9,990 bases of DNA from an uncultured Bacteroidota bacterium (GTDB lineage: Bacteria > Bacteroidota > Bacteroidia > UKL13-3): contig CAIUEQ010000360.1 in assembly GCA_903898215.1 (NCBI GenBank), forward strand, positions 1-9,990, in the 5' to 3' direction. Of this stretch, positions 1 through 6,580 are shown one piece after another (position 1 is the first letter of the stretch; every line of letters starts with the position of its first letter). A model generated the notes under the pieces. The model ran no database searches, was not told the DNA's origin, and worked only from the letters and a program-made list of their open reading frames with translations. The translations under genes were made by a program, and so were the position numbers.

Positions 1-407
1 CTATCAGTTCTAATTTAGAAGTAGGTGAAGATATTAATGCTATAGCATTCAGGTCGCTTGAAGACAGGAGATTAAAAGAATTGGGAGAAGCATTATTAAG
101 AGTAGCTTTAAAACAAGTTGCCGAAGTTGAACTAAGAAAACAAAACGAAGGAGCAGGAATGGTGTTAAGTATTATTAATGCAGCAACTGAACAGGCAGAT
201 ACGCGCAACTGGCAGTTACTCCCGTATTCAATAAATTACACTCGAATTAATATTCCTGCAGCATTTCATAAAATTAGCCTGGTTACATCTTCCGCAAATA
301 ATTCAATAAATGAAAGAAACGAATTCTCATTCCTAATTAAAAAGGGAGAAACAACATTTGGAAGTTTCCAAACACTCCAGTTCGATGGATTTAGCAACTT
401 CAAATAA
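1..407 (+). CDS. C-terminal part of a COG3014-like uncharacterised protein (5' end outside window)
   Basis: The open frame enters from the left edge (reading from base 3) and stops with TAA at 405-407, giving 134 visible residues and no start. A TTG at base 81 is not a convincing start, because the frame runs on upstream with the same character. The visible part has an amphipathic helix with 'LKELGEALLRVALKQ', then 'INAATEQADTRNWQLLP', followed by short beta-type stretches ('INYTRINIPA', 'KISLVT'). The pattern of a helical segment, then tE-ADtR-W-LP, then a strand ending in a basic or proline turn, resembles the C-terminus of the uncharacterised COG3014 group, often envelope-associated. That family link is from memory and moderate. 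No function is proposed. The gene converges on rplI and shares its terminator. The signal peptide or lipobox, if any, would lie outside the window. Confidence 0.6.
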   Translation, partial: ISSNLEVGEDINAIAFRSLEDRRLKELGEALLRVALKQVAEVELRKQNEGAGMVLSIINAATEQADTRNWQLLPYSINYTRINIPAAFHKISLVTSSANNSINERNEFSFLIKKGETTFGSFQTLQFDGFSNFK

Positions 408-428
408 TCTATTTTTTATATAAACGAA

Positions 429-470
429 AAAAGCCATTCCAACTAAGGAATGGCTTTTAGCTATTTTTTT
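429..470. terminator. Bidirectional intrinsic terminator between the COG3014-like gene and rplI
   Basis: A perfect 12-bp stem (AAAAGCCATTCC at 429-440, GGAATGGCTTTT at 447-458) encloses a 6-base loop. Read on the minus strand, the stem ends in a run of six T (complement of 427-432), suited to terminating rplI. Read on the plus strand, a run of seven T (464-470) follows five bases after the stem, suited to terminating the converging plus-strand gene. Confidence 0.9.
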
Positions 471-483
471 GTAATCAATTTAA

Positions 484-927
484 TTATTCAGCAACAACTT
501 CCACTGCAATTTTTACTGCAACATCGCGGTGAAGATTTACAATTGCACTATAAGTTCCAAGAGTTTTGATATCTCCTACTAATTCGATTTTTCTTCTATC
601 AATATCAAATCCTTTAGTTTTTAACACTTGAGAAATCTGAAGAGGAGTAACAGAACCAAAGATTTTATCATTACTACCGGCTTTCATACCAATTGTAAGA
701 GTAATTTCTTTTAAACGTTCAGAAATACTTTCTGCATCATTTTTCATTTTAGCTCTCTTCAATGCTCCTTGACGATTATTTTCTTCGTGCATTTTTATGT
801 TTGAAGAAGTTGCCATAATCGCAAAACCTTTAGGAAACAGAAAGTTATTTGCATAACCATCTTTTACATTCACAATATCTCCTTGTGCACCCAAATTTTT
901 AAGGGTTTCTTTTAATATTATTTTCAT
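484..927 (-). CDS. rplI: 50S ribosomal protein bL9
   Basis: This is a structural protein of the large subunit that binds 23S rRNA domain V near the L1 stalk. The 147 residues are full length for the family. The N-terminal domain carries the L9 signature region at about residues 13-35 (G-A-Q-G-D-I-V-N-V-K-D-G-Y-A-N-N-F-L-F-P-K-G). The long central connecting helix (about 41-75, rich in K/E/R/N) and the C-terminal rRNA-binding domain (about 76-147, with 'KIFGSVT') follow in the usual order. It is the last gene of the rpsF-rpsR-rplI operon, 18 bases after the rpsR stop and directly before a strong terminator. Its ATG has a strong AGGAGG upstream, unusual in this phylum and listed separately. Confidence 0.97.
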   Translation of the reverse strand: MKIILKETLKNLGAQGDIVNVKDGYANNFLFPKGFAIMATSSNIKMHEENNRQGALKRAKMKNDAESISERLKEITLTIGMKAGSNDKIFGSVTPLQISQVLKTKGFDIDRRKIELVGDIKTLGTYSAIVNLHRDVAVKIAVEVVAE

Positions 928-936
928 CTGTTTTGT

Positions 937-942
937 CCTCCT
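937..942 (-). promoter_or_regulatory. Strong Shine-Dalgarno sequence of rplI
   Basis: AGGAGG is read on the minus strand in the rpsR-rplI gap, with 9 bases between its GGAGG core and the rplI ATG (925-927). Bacteroidota genes usually lack such a site, because the anti-Shine-Dalgarno is held by bS21/bS18/bS6 on their ribosomes (established for Flavobacterium johnsoniae). Its presence here is therefore notable. Confidence 0.85.
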
Positions 943-945
943 AAA

Positions 946-1224
946 TTATTTTAAGCCATCAGCTACATAAGGTAAAACTGCTAGATGCCTAGCTCTTTTT
1001 ACTGCCAATGCAACTTTACGTTGAAACTTTAACGAAGTTCCTGTAAGTCTGCGAGGAAGGATTTTTCCTTGCTCATTTACAAACTTTAAAAGAAATTTAC
1101 CGTCTTTGTAATCGATGTACTTGATTCCGTTTTTCTTAAAACGACAGTACTTTTTTCTTTGCTTTGCTTCGGGCGTGGTACTAAAAACCATAGCCGGATT
1201 TACTTGGGAATTACTTTTTGCCAT
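946..1224 (-). CDS. rpsR: 30S ribosomal protein bS18
   Basis: This small-subunit protein binds the platform next to bS6 and 16S rRNA. In Bacteroidota it also helps to hold the 16S anti-Shine-Dalgarno. The 92 residues include the family core 'IKYIDYKDGKFLLKFVNEQG' (about 34-53), 'ILPRRLTGTSLKFQRK' (about 55-70) and the basic helix 'ALAVKRARHLAVLPYV' (about 72-87). Only one cysteine (Cys27, in 'KYCRFKK') remains of the four that bind zinc in zinc-type S18, so this is a zinc-free form. The start overlaps the end of rpsF by 14 bases, suggesting translational coupling. A GGAGG lies 9 bases before the ATG, inside the rpsF coding region. Confidence 0.97.
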   Translation of the reverse strand: MAKSNSQVNPAMVFSTTPEAKQRKKYCRFKKNGIKYIDYKDGKFLLKFVNEQGKILPRRLTGTSLKFQRKVALAVKRARHLAVLPYVADGLK

Positions 1225-1621
1225 TTTCTTTGCCCTCCAGTTTTTCTTTTTTAGGTTGATTAAATTCTCCGTTACGTTTGCGTTGATTGTAGATCAAAGC
1301 ATCTTTGTCAAGAGCTGTAGTCAAGAAGCGCATGATACGTTCATCACGCCTAAAGGCAAGTTCAAATTTAGCCACGAAATCTCCTGCTGCTTTGTACTCA
1401 TAAATGTGGTAAAAGCCTGTAGTTTTTTTGTCAATCGTGTAAGCTAACTTCGTTAAGCCCCAATTTTCTTCATGAACCAGCTCTCCAGCGTTTTCAGTAA
1501 TCATGCTGCGATACTTAGATACAACCTCTTTCAGTTGCTCTTCGGAGAGTACGGGTGTGAAAATGATCACAGATTCATAGTTGTTTAAGACAACCTCTTT
1601 GCTTTTTGTATTAGCTGCCAT
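1211..1621 (-). CDS. rpsF: 30S ribosomal protein bS6
   Basis: This small-subunit platform protein forms a heterodimer with bS18. The ferredoxin-like fold of the family is recognised by 'NYESVIIFTPVLSEEQ' (residues 14-29), 'NWGLTKLAYTIDKKTTGFYHIYEY' (53-76, quoted in part as the GLTKLAY/GFYHIYEY motifs) and 'RRDERIMRFLTT' (91-102). The 136 residues include a roughly 11-residue N-terminal extension before the usual start of strand 1 and a charged, lysine-rich tail after about residue 112. No later in-frame ATG precedes 'NYE', so the longer start is kept. It is the first gene of the operon, starting about 20-25 bases from a promoter-like site, and its end overlaps rpsR by 14 bases. No Shine-Dalgarno precedes it; the leader is A/T-rich. 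Confidence 0.96.
   Translation of the reverse strand: MAANTKSKEVVLNNYESVIIFTPVLSEEQLKEVVSKYRSMITENAGELVHEENWGLTKLAYTIDKKTTGFYHIYEYKAAGDFVAKFELAFRRDERIMRFLTTALDKDALIYNQRKRNGEFNQPKKEKLEGKENGKK
1233..1239 (-). promoter_or_regulatory. Strong Shine-Dalgarno sequence of rpsR, inside rpsF
   Basis: TGGAGGG is read on the minus strand within the last codons of rpsF. The GGAGG core (1234-1238) ends 9 bases before the rpsR ATG (1222-1224), the same spacing as the rplI site. Because it lies in coding sequence ('KLEGKE' of bS6), the codons are constrained too. The other genes whose upstream sequence is visible (rpsF, cupredoxin, AsmA, the regulators, the kinase, the acyltransferase) show no such site. 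Confidence 0.8.
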
Positions 1622-1649
1622 TTGTATTTGGGTTTTAAAATAAGGACGG

Positions 1650-1680
1650 CAAAAGTATGACTATTTTTAGTATTAACAAA
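1650..1680 (-). promoter_or_regulatory. Bacteroidota-type housekeeping promoter of rpsF-rpsR-rplI
   Basis: Read on the minus strand, TTTG (1680-1677) is followed after exactly 19 bases by TACTTTTG (1657-1650). This matches the -33 TTTG / -7 TAnnTTTG consensus of the major sigma factor in this phylum with the expected spacing. Transcription would start near 1643-1646, leaving a leader of about 23 bases before the rpsF ATG. Confidence 0.75.
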
Positions 1681-1822
1681 TAATATAGTTAGGTCTTCAT
1701 AATCAAGCAACTATTAAACGGTTATTTGAACCCTAAAACTTCAAGAGATTTCACTTACTAAACTGGCTTTCAAACAATAATGAAATACCAACTATAAATT
1801 AATTTAATGCCATAGGTGCAAC

Positions 1823-1852
1823 AAAAAAAGGAATCGCAATACGATTCCTTTT
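1823..1852 (-). terminator. Intrinsic terminator downstream of the cupredoxin gene
   Basis: A perfect 11-bp stem (AAAAGGAATCG at 1826-1836, CGATTCCTTTT at 1842-1852) encloses a 5-base loop. On the minus strand it is followed directly by a run of seven T (complement of 1823-1829, partly paired in the stem). It lies 22 bases beyond the cupredoxin stop and separates that gene from the rpsF promoter. Between it and that promoter (about 1681-1822) I see only A/T-rich sequence with no gene. Confidence 0.88.
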
Positions 1853-1874
1853 AAAATTCTTAAAATATTTCTGA

Positions 1875-2375
1875 TTATTCAACGATCAACACTCCATTCA
1901 TTTTCATGAAGTGACCAGGGAAAGTACAAACAAAACCGTAAGTACCTGCTGCAGGAGCTGTAAATTCAACAGATACTGTTTTACCAGGAGTGGCAATGGC
2001 AGAACCAGCAATTACATTTACGTTAGCCGAATTGAAATAATTAGTGCTTGCAAAATTTAAGCCTTCCATAGCTACATCTTTCTCTGTTCCTTGTTTTACA
2101 AAAACAATATTATGTTGCATTGCTGCATCTGTAGCTTTGTTAGTAAGATTTACTTTCACTTTGGCTCCTGCTTTCACTTTTAATTCTTTAGTGTCATAAC
2201 TCATTTCATCCATAGTGTTACCAACAACATTTATTGTTAACTCAGTTGTTGCTACAGAAGTTGCTTCTGTTTGATCTTTTGATGCAGATTCAGTACTTGT
2301 TGCTTTTTCGCCAGATCCACCACATGCTGCAAATAATGTTGCAGTCGAGAATAATAACATGATTTGTTTTTTCAT
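1875..2375 (-). CDS. Azurin-like (type 1 copper) cupredoxin lipoprotein
   Basis: This is a predicted lipid-anchored blue copper electron carrier facing the periplasm. Of 166 residues, the first 18 form a lipoprotein signal ending in 'LFAAC', with Cys18 as the acylated residue. A flexible S/T/E-rich linker (about 19-45) precedes one cupredoxin domain (about 46-166). All ligands of an azurin site are visible: His88 in 'MQHNIV', then Cys150, His155 and Met159 in 'CTFPGHFMKM', with the exact C-x4-H-x3-M spacing of azurin. The N-terminal disulfide of classical azurins is absent. It is a short-range electron carrier by family, and the redox partner is not visible. It lies 57 bases after the AsmA gene with its own terminator, so it may be a separate unit or the tail of that operon. 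Confidence 0.92.
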   Translation of the reverse strand: MKKQIMLLFSTATLFAACGGSGEKATSTESASKDQTEATSVATTELTINVVGNTMDEMSYDTKELKVKAGAKVKVNLTNKATDAAMQHNIVFVKQGTEKDVAMEGLNFASTNYFNSANVNVIAGSAIATPGKTVSVEFTAPAAGTYGFVCTFPGHFMKMNGVLIVE

Positions 2376-2411
2376 TTTTAATTAATTTAGATAGTTTATT
2401 GTTTTGATAAC

Positions 2412-2425
2412 TGACAACTTTGTCA
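2412..2425. promoter_or_regulatory. Perfect 6+6 palindrome upstream of the cupredoxin gene
   Basis: TGACAA-CT-TTGTCA is a perfect inverted repeat with a two-base centre, lying in the 57-base gap between the AsmA stop and the cupredoxin ATG. The minus-strand TTG within it (2417-2415) is followed after 21 bases by TATCTAAA, a poor match to a -33/-7 promoter. The palindrome could be an operator overlapping a weak promoter, but it may be chance. I do not recognise a known regulator site. Confidence 0.3.
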
Positions 2426-2432
2426 ATATTTT

Positions 2433-5075
2433 CTATTTACCGAAAAGACTTTTTAACTTCTTCTTTGCTTCTTCTTCAGCTTGCTTTTTCAATTTATCAG
2501 ATTCGCTTTTTGCTTTTTCTTCACCTTGTTTTTTGTATTTATCTAATTCCGCTTTAGCTTTATCCTCAGCTTCTTTTTTCAATCTATCTAATTCGGCTTT
2601 TGCCTTTGCCTGAAGTTCGGCCGCAGCCTGTTCTTTCAAAGAATTAGCTTCATTTTTAGCTACATCAGATAAATTTGTTGAAACAGTTGGTTTAGTAAAT
2701 GTTCCTCCAATATTTATATTAACATTAATTATATCATTCAGTTTTATTTTTGTTCCTCCCTGTTTGTTGAGTTGATCCATTAAACTATTTACACCTGAAT
2801 TTGCCCCTCCCATTACTGAACGAGGAATACCAACTTTTCCAACATAGTTAATTGTTTGATCGAATCCCGTTGAACCTGATAGATTCAATTTTTGTCCTGC
2901 AATAACTAAATCAAATGGCTTCGTATAAACACGCCCCTTTTCAACTTTATATTCTACTCGAACATTATTAATAGCGGGGTCTTTTAATTTATCATACTTA
3001 ATTGCATCTGCTAATGAATTCATTGCTTTTACATCTTTTAATTGCGCATGAGGAATATTCATTACACCTTCAGCAAAAAGTGTTTCATAATCCGGGTTTA
3101 ATTTCTTATCAAGATGAGTATTCATTTTTAATGTTGTAGAAAATGACCCTCTCATATTTTCTGCTATTGGTGCAATTTTTTTAACTGAATTAAAAGTAAC
3201 GAATGCTTTTTGAAAATCGAGATGTTCAATTCCAAAATCCATTTTTAAAGATGGTTTTTTAGGATTTGTTGTTTCATAATAGCCATCCATACTTATTGCT
3301 GCTCCAATAGTATTTAACGCCACTTTATTAAATTCTAATTTCTGATCGGCAATATGAACGCCCCCTTTAAAGTCGGTAATTTCCATATTGGTATAAAGCA
3401 ATTTACCAATGCTGCATTTTAAAGTAAAATCCAAATTTGTTGGAATTTCGGGAGCATCTGTTGATGAAGTGTCGGGTTGTTTTGATGATGTTGATTTTAC
3501 TGAGTCTTTCGATAAAAACTGATTAGCATCCATCAAATTGCTTCTGAAATCAAGAACGCCTTTAAGTATCCCTTTCCCGAAAAAATAAGGAATAAAATTT
3601 TCAAGTTGCCCATCCATTTTCATATCACTGTTACCAATCTTCGCATCAAAACCTGAGAGGGTCACAATTTTGGGTGTAAAGGAAAGTACTGCATTTTTCA
3701 TATTCATCCCTTGAGGCAGGTCTTTAGAAGCGAATACAATATTTTGTGCTTGAATATTTCCAGATGCATTTACATTCTCATATTTTTTTGCTTCTATTTC
3801 GCTTACTTTAGCTTTAGCCGCAAAATTACAAGTAATCAATCCACTGAGTTTCATTCCATTTTCGAGGGGAACAATTTTAGTCATGTTATCCAAATTAATT
3901 TTACCAATTAACGAAGCTTCAATGCTTGGATCTTTTATAGGATTAGTTGCAATAAGTTTTGCATCAAAGGGATCGTTTGCAATTTCAAAATGCATCTTTG
4001 AAAGATCGATTTTGGTATTATCTAAATTCCCATCAGGATTTGTGACTGCAAGATTTATCTGTACATTATTTACAGGAGAAGGCAATGCTGGATATTTAAA
4101 CATCCCATTTTCTACAATTAATTTAAATGCAAAAGCTGGCAATTGTTTTGCGTTGTATGTTCCTTTAGCAAATCCTTCAAAAGCTAACTTCCCAGATGAT
4201 TGAATATCTTTAAAATCTTTCGAATAAATAGCTGGAATTAAAGAAAGGAAATTTTTAAAATCAGATTTTTTAACAGCATATTTTATATCCATTATAATAT
4301 CATCAGCCTTCATAGCAACATTTCCATCAAAACCCAAAACAAGTTCGTTAATACTCATTTCATTTTCCTTGAAGGTAAATTTCATATCCTTCATGTTTGC
4401 ATCAATATCTGCCTTAACACTTGACTTAACCTTGCTGAGATAGGTAACTGCTCCCATTTTAAATGTAACAGCATCAGCAACTGATAGCGTTTTCATCAAA
4501 AAATCATCTTGAGTAAAATCACCAATTAATGTATGCGATAGATTTCTGATATCAGCATACATGTCACCTTTTCTGTCGTCATAAATTATATTTGCATTTT
4601 TAACTTCAAACTTTTTAAGTGCTATATTAAATTTCGAGGCTGCAGTATCCGAAACTGTTTTAGCGGTATCGACAGAAGGTTTTGTGATATCCCAATTCGA
4701 TTTTCCTGTTTTTAATACAATAGCATGAATGTTCGGATGATCTAGCAATATTCCTCTAATCTTTATTTTCTCTCCTTTTATCACACTCATCACATCAAGA
4801 GTTGCGCTAAAAGTATTTAACGACAATAGCGTATCTCCTTCAAATTCGTTGATACCAACTACACTCAAATTATTAATACCCAAAGTAAAATCAGGAAAGT
4901 TTTTAAATAAACTTAATGTAATGTCGTTATCGAAATTAATTTTAGCATTAACATTTTTGTTGGCCTCATTTTTTACAATTTCTACTATCTTACCTTTAAA
5001 AATAATTGGTAATACAATTGCTGAAATAATTAATAATACTAATATGGATACGAATATTAAAATGAACTTTTTCAT
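2433..5075 (-). CDS. AsmA-family envelope protein with K/E-rich repeat tail
   Basis: AsmA-like proteins are long, beta-rich, membrane-anchored periplasmic proteins of the same superfamily as TamB and YhdP, implicated in phospholipid transport and outer-membrane assembly. The 880 residues begin with a single N-terminal anchor (about 4-26, I/L/V-rich). An AsmA N-terminal region ('FPDFTLGINNLSVVG', about 60-74) comes next, then a long repetitive beta region. The AsmA C-terminal domain lies at about 640-755, with 'NPDYETLFAEGVMNIPHAQL', then 'INNVRVEYKVEKGRVYTKPF' and 'LNLSGSTGFDQTINYVGKV'. The last 56 residues are a charged helical tail with three 15-residue repeats. It starts 20 bases after the response-regulator stop and is probably the last gene of the signalling operon. 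The anchor predicts an inner-membrane protein with its bulk in the periplasm. The substrate is unknown. Confidence 0.88.
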   Translation of the reverse strand: MKKFILIFVSILVLLIISAIVLPIIFKGKIVEIVKNEANKNVNAKINFDNDITLSLFKNFPDFTLGINNLSVVGINEFEGDTLLSLNTFSATLDVMSVIKGEKIKIRGILLDHPNIHAIVLKTGKSNWDITKPSVDTAKTVSDTAASKFNIALKKFEVKNANIIYDDRKGDMYADIRNLSHTLIGDFTQDDFLMKTLSVADAVTFKMGAVTYLSKVKSSVKADIDANMKDMKFTFKENEMSINELVLGFDGNVAMKADDIIMDIKYAVKKSDFKNFLSLIPAIYSKDFKDIQSSGKLAFEGFAKGTYNAKQLPAFAFKLIVENGMFKYPALPSPVNNVQINLAVTNPDGNLDNTKIDLSKMHFEIANDPFDAKLIATNPIKDPSIEASLIGKINLDNMTKIVPLENGMKLSGLITCNFAAKAKVSEIEAKKYENVNASGNIQAQNIVFASKDLPQGMNMKNAVLSFTPKIVTLSGFDAKIGNSDMKMDGQLENFIPYFFGKGILKGVLDFRSNLMDANQFLSKDSVKSTSSKQPDTSSTDAPEIPTNLDFTLKCSIGKLLYTNMEITDFKGGVHIADQKLEFNKVALNTIGAAISMDGYYETTNPKKPSLKMDFGIEHLDFQKAFVTFNSVKKIAPIAENMRGSFSTTLKMNTHLDKKLNPDYETLFAEGVMNIPHAQLKDVKAMNSLADAIKYDKLKDPAINNVRVEYKVEKGRVYTKPFDLVIAGQKLNLSGSTGFDQTINYVGKVGIPRSVMGGANSGVNSLMDQLNKQGGTKIKLNDIINVNINIGGTFTKPTVSTNLSDVAKNEANSLKEQAAAELQAKAKAELDRLKKEAEDKAKAELDKYKKQGEEKAKSESDKLKKQAEEEAKKKLKSLFGK
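2469..2603 (-). repeat. Three tandem 45-bp repeats encoding a charged helical tail in the AsmA protein
   Basis: Residues 825-869 consist of three in-frame 15-residue units: AKAELDRLKKEAEDK, AKAELDKYKKQGEEK and AKSESDKLKKQAEEE. They are followed by the degenerate 'AKKKLKSLFGK'. The DNA units are also visibly similar, consistent with tandem duplication. The a/d-like spacing of L and A with K/E pairs predicts a long single helix or coiled coil. Confidence 0.85.
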
Positions 5076-5095
5076 TGTAAAGGATTAATTGTGAA

Positions 5096-5473
5096 TTATA
5101 AATCTAAAATACAGCTTGAGGTTAAAGGTTTGTTAATATATTTTCTAATTGTTTTAAAAGTTTTAGCAAAAGCTACATCACTTTCATTGATAGATGAAGT
5201 TAAAAAATATGGAATAAATAAATTTTTTGTTTCATCTGAAAGTTTTTCAAACTCTTCCATAAACTGGAACCCATTCATTAGAGGCATATTAATATCCACT
5301 AACATAATTGCAGGTTTCTTAAATGGATTTTTCTTTACCATTTCGAGTGCATCAGAAGCATTATTAAATGTGATGATATGAGCATTTGGGAAAGATAGTT
5401 CTATCATCTTTGTAGCAATAAAAATATCAATTTCGTTATCATCAATAATTATATAGTGAGTACTTTGAGCCAT
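5096..5473 (-). CDS. Single-domain response regulator (stand-alone receiver)
   Basis: This is a CheY/Rcp1-type receiver that accepts phosphate from a histidine kinase and has no output domain. All 125 residues are one REC domain. The acidic pair Asp11-Asp12 is in 'IIIDDNEID', the phosphoacceptor is Asp60 in 'IMLVDINMP', the switch Thr92 is in 'FLTSS', and the conserved Lys115 is in 'YINKPL'. The 'DINMPxMNGFxFMEEF' stretch is typical of stand-alone receivers that pair with sensor kinases in Bacteroidota. It starts 5 bases after the REC-kinase stop and ends 20 bases before the AsmA start. Its likely donors are the two kinases encoded upstream. With no output domain here, it could relay phosphate, act as a phosphate sink or bind a target protein. 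Which one cannot be decided from sequence. Confidence 0.93.
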   Translation of the reverse strand: MAQSTHYIIIDDNEIDIFIATKMIELSFPNAHIITFNNASDALEMVKKNPFKKPAIMLVDINMPLMNGFQFMEEFEKLSDETKNLFIPYFLTSSINESDVAFAKTFKTIRKYINKPLTSSCILDL

Positions 5474-5478
5474 TTAGG

Positions 5479-6570
5479 TTACTTTTTTGATGGAATAATT
5501 ACTTCAAATTCAGTTCCTTCATCAAGCTTAGATTTTACATTTATTTCACCATCAATTTTCTTTAACACTTCTTTCACATTATATAAACCGAAACCTGATC
5601 CAAATTCTTCGGAAGTTGCACGGTAAAACATATTAAATATTTGGTTAAGATAATTTTCGTTTATACCAATTCCGTTATCTTTAACAGTGATTCTCACTTT
5701 GTCTTTTTCGACAACTATATTTAGCTCAACCCATTTATTTAAATTGGATTTGTTTTGATACTTAAAAGCATTTGAAAGTAAATTATTTAAGATTAAACGA
5801 AGGCTCATTAAGTCGGATCGAAATTCATAAGGCTCATCCAGATGTGCTATAAATTTTATATTATTTACAATGGTTGAAACTGAATAAACAGATTTCAAAT
5901 CTTCTATCAATTTTATGAAATCAATTTTTTCGATTGTTAAATCACCTCTATTAATTTTATAATGTTCGTGAATACTGTCAATAAATTCATCGAGTTTTTG
6001 AGCTGACACACTAATCAGAAAAAGCATACTTCTAATTGCTTCAATGTCATCTTCACTGTTCAGTAATTCTATTGCTCCTCTGATGCTCATGATAGGGCCA
6101 CGCAAGTCGTGCACAACGCTATAGGAAAACTTGTCAAGTTCTGAGTAAGCTCTTTTTAATTCATCATTTTTTATTGAGAGTAATGAATTGGTGATGTAAT
6201 ACTTGTATGCTTCTTCAATTGCTAAAATAATATCTTCTTCGTCCCAAGGTTTTTTAACATATCGAAAAACATGTCCACGGTTAATTGCTTCAATCACTGC
6301 TTCAACATCAGAAAAACCAGTCATAAGGATTCTAACAGGAAGGGGAAATGCGATAAAAACCTCTTCAAAGATTTCCACACCTGATTTCTCGGGCATTCTT
6401 TGATCACTGATAATGATACTGATTTGAGGATTTTGCTCTAGTATTGATAACGCTTCAGTACTGTTTGAAGCAGTAAAAATATCATAACGAAAACGAAACG
6501 ATGCTTTAAATCCCAAAAGATTTTCAATTTCATCATCAATATATAAAATTTTGATTTTCTCTTTTTGCAC
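5479..6570 (-). CDS. REC-HisKA-HATPase protein (receiver-controlled histidine kinase)
   Basis: This is a soluble 363-residue protein in which an N-terminal receiver is fused to a complete kinase core, so phosphorylation of the receiver may control a second kinase. REC covers about 5-125, with Asp12/Asp13, phosphoacceptor Asp56 in 'IIISDQRMP', Thr84 and Lys107 in 'YVKKPW'. The 'SDQRMPxxSG...MTGFSD...KPW' style is that of RpfG/HupR-like receivers. A helical linker (126-145) leads to HisKA with His154 in 'SYSVVHDLRGP'. The ATPase domain has Asn267 in 'NNLLSNAFKY', Asp298 in 'DNGIGI' and the glycine loop 'GSGFGLYNV' (324-332). There are no membrane segments. The start is GTG at 6568-6570, 10 bases after the stop of the membrane kinase. 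No ATG lies close enough to preserve the receiver's first strand. The membrane kinase is the obvious phosphate donor. Confidence 0.93.
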   Translation of the reverse strand: MQKEKIKILYIDDEIENLLGFKASFRFRYDIFTASNSTEALSILEQNPQISIIISDQRMPEKSGVEIFEEVFIAFPLPVRILMTGFSDVEAVIEAINRGHVFRYVKKPWDEEDIILAIEEAYKYYITNSLLSIKNDELKRAYSELDKFSYSVVHDLRGPIMSIRGAIELLNSEDDIEAIRSMLFLISVSAQKLDEFIDSIHEHYKINRGDLTIEKIDFIKLIEDLKSVYSVSTIVNNIKFIAHLDEPYEFRSDLMSLRLILNNLLSNAFKYQNKSNLNKWVELNIVVEKDKVRITVKDNGIGINENYLNQIFNMFYRATSEEFGSGFGLYNVKEVLKKIDGEINVKSKLDEGTEFEVIIPSKK

Positions 6571-6580
6571 AGTTGCGAAA

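Noticed and set aside
1115..1447. Plus-strand open frame opposite rpsR and rpsF
   Set aside because: It lies entirely antisense to two clearly identified ribosomal protein genes and has no recognisable content of its own.
1622..1649. bS6:bS18-binding autoregulatory RNA leader before rpsF
   Set aside because: A CCG occurs just downstream of the -7 element, but the predicted leader is only about 23 bases and does not form the stem with a CCG bulge that this motif needs.
1875..2375. Cytochrome oxidase subunit II (CuA) or nitrous-oxide reductase domain
   Set aside because: Only one ligand cysteine (Cys150) is present and the C-x4-H-x3-M spacing is that of a mononuclear type 1 site. A CuA site needs two cysteines.
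2404..2432. Intrinsic terminator after the AsmA gene
   Set aside because: The only dyad has a two-base centre and is not followed by a T run on the minus strand, so read-through into the cupredoxin gene remains possible.
2469..2603. CRISPR-like repeat
   Set aside because: The repeats are contiguous, in frame, imperfect and without spacers. They encode a charged helix.
2404..2613. Plus-strand open frame rich in F, S, A and L
   Set aside because: It is the antisense of the K/E-rich repeat tail of the AsmA gene. The composition follows from the lysine and glutamate codons on the other strand, and nothing resembles a protein family.
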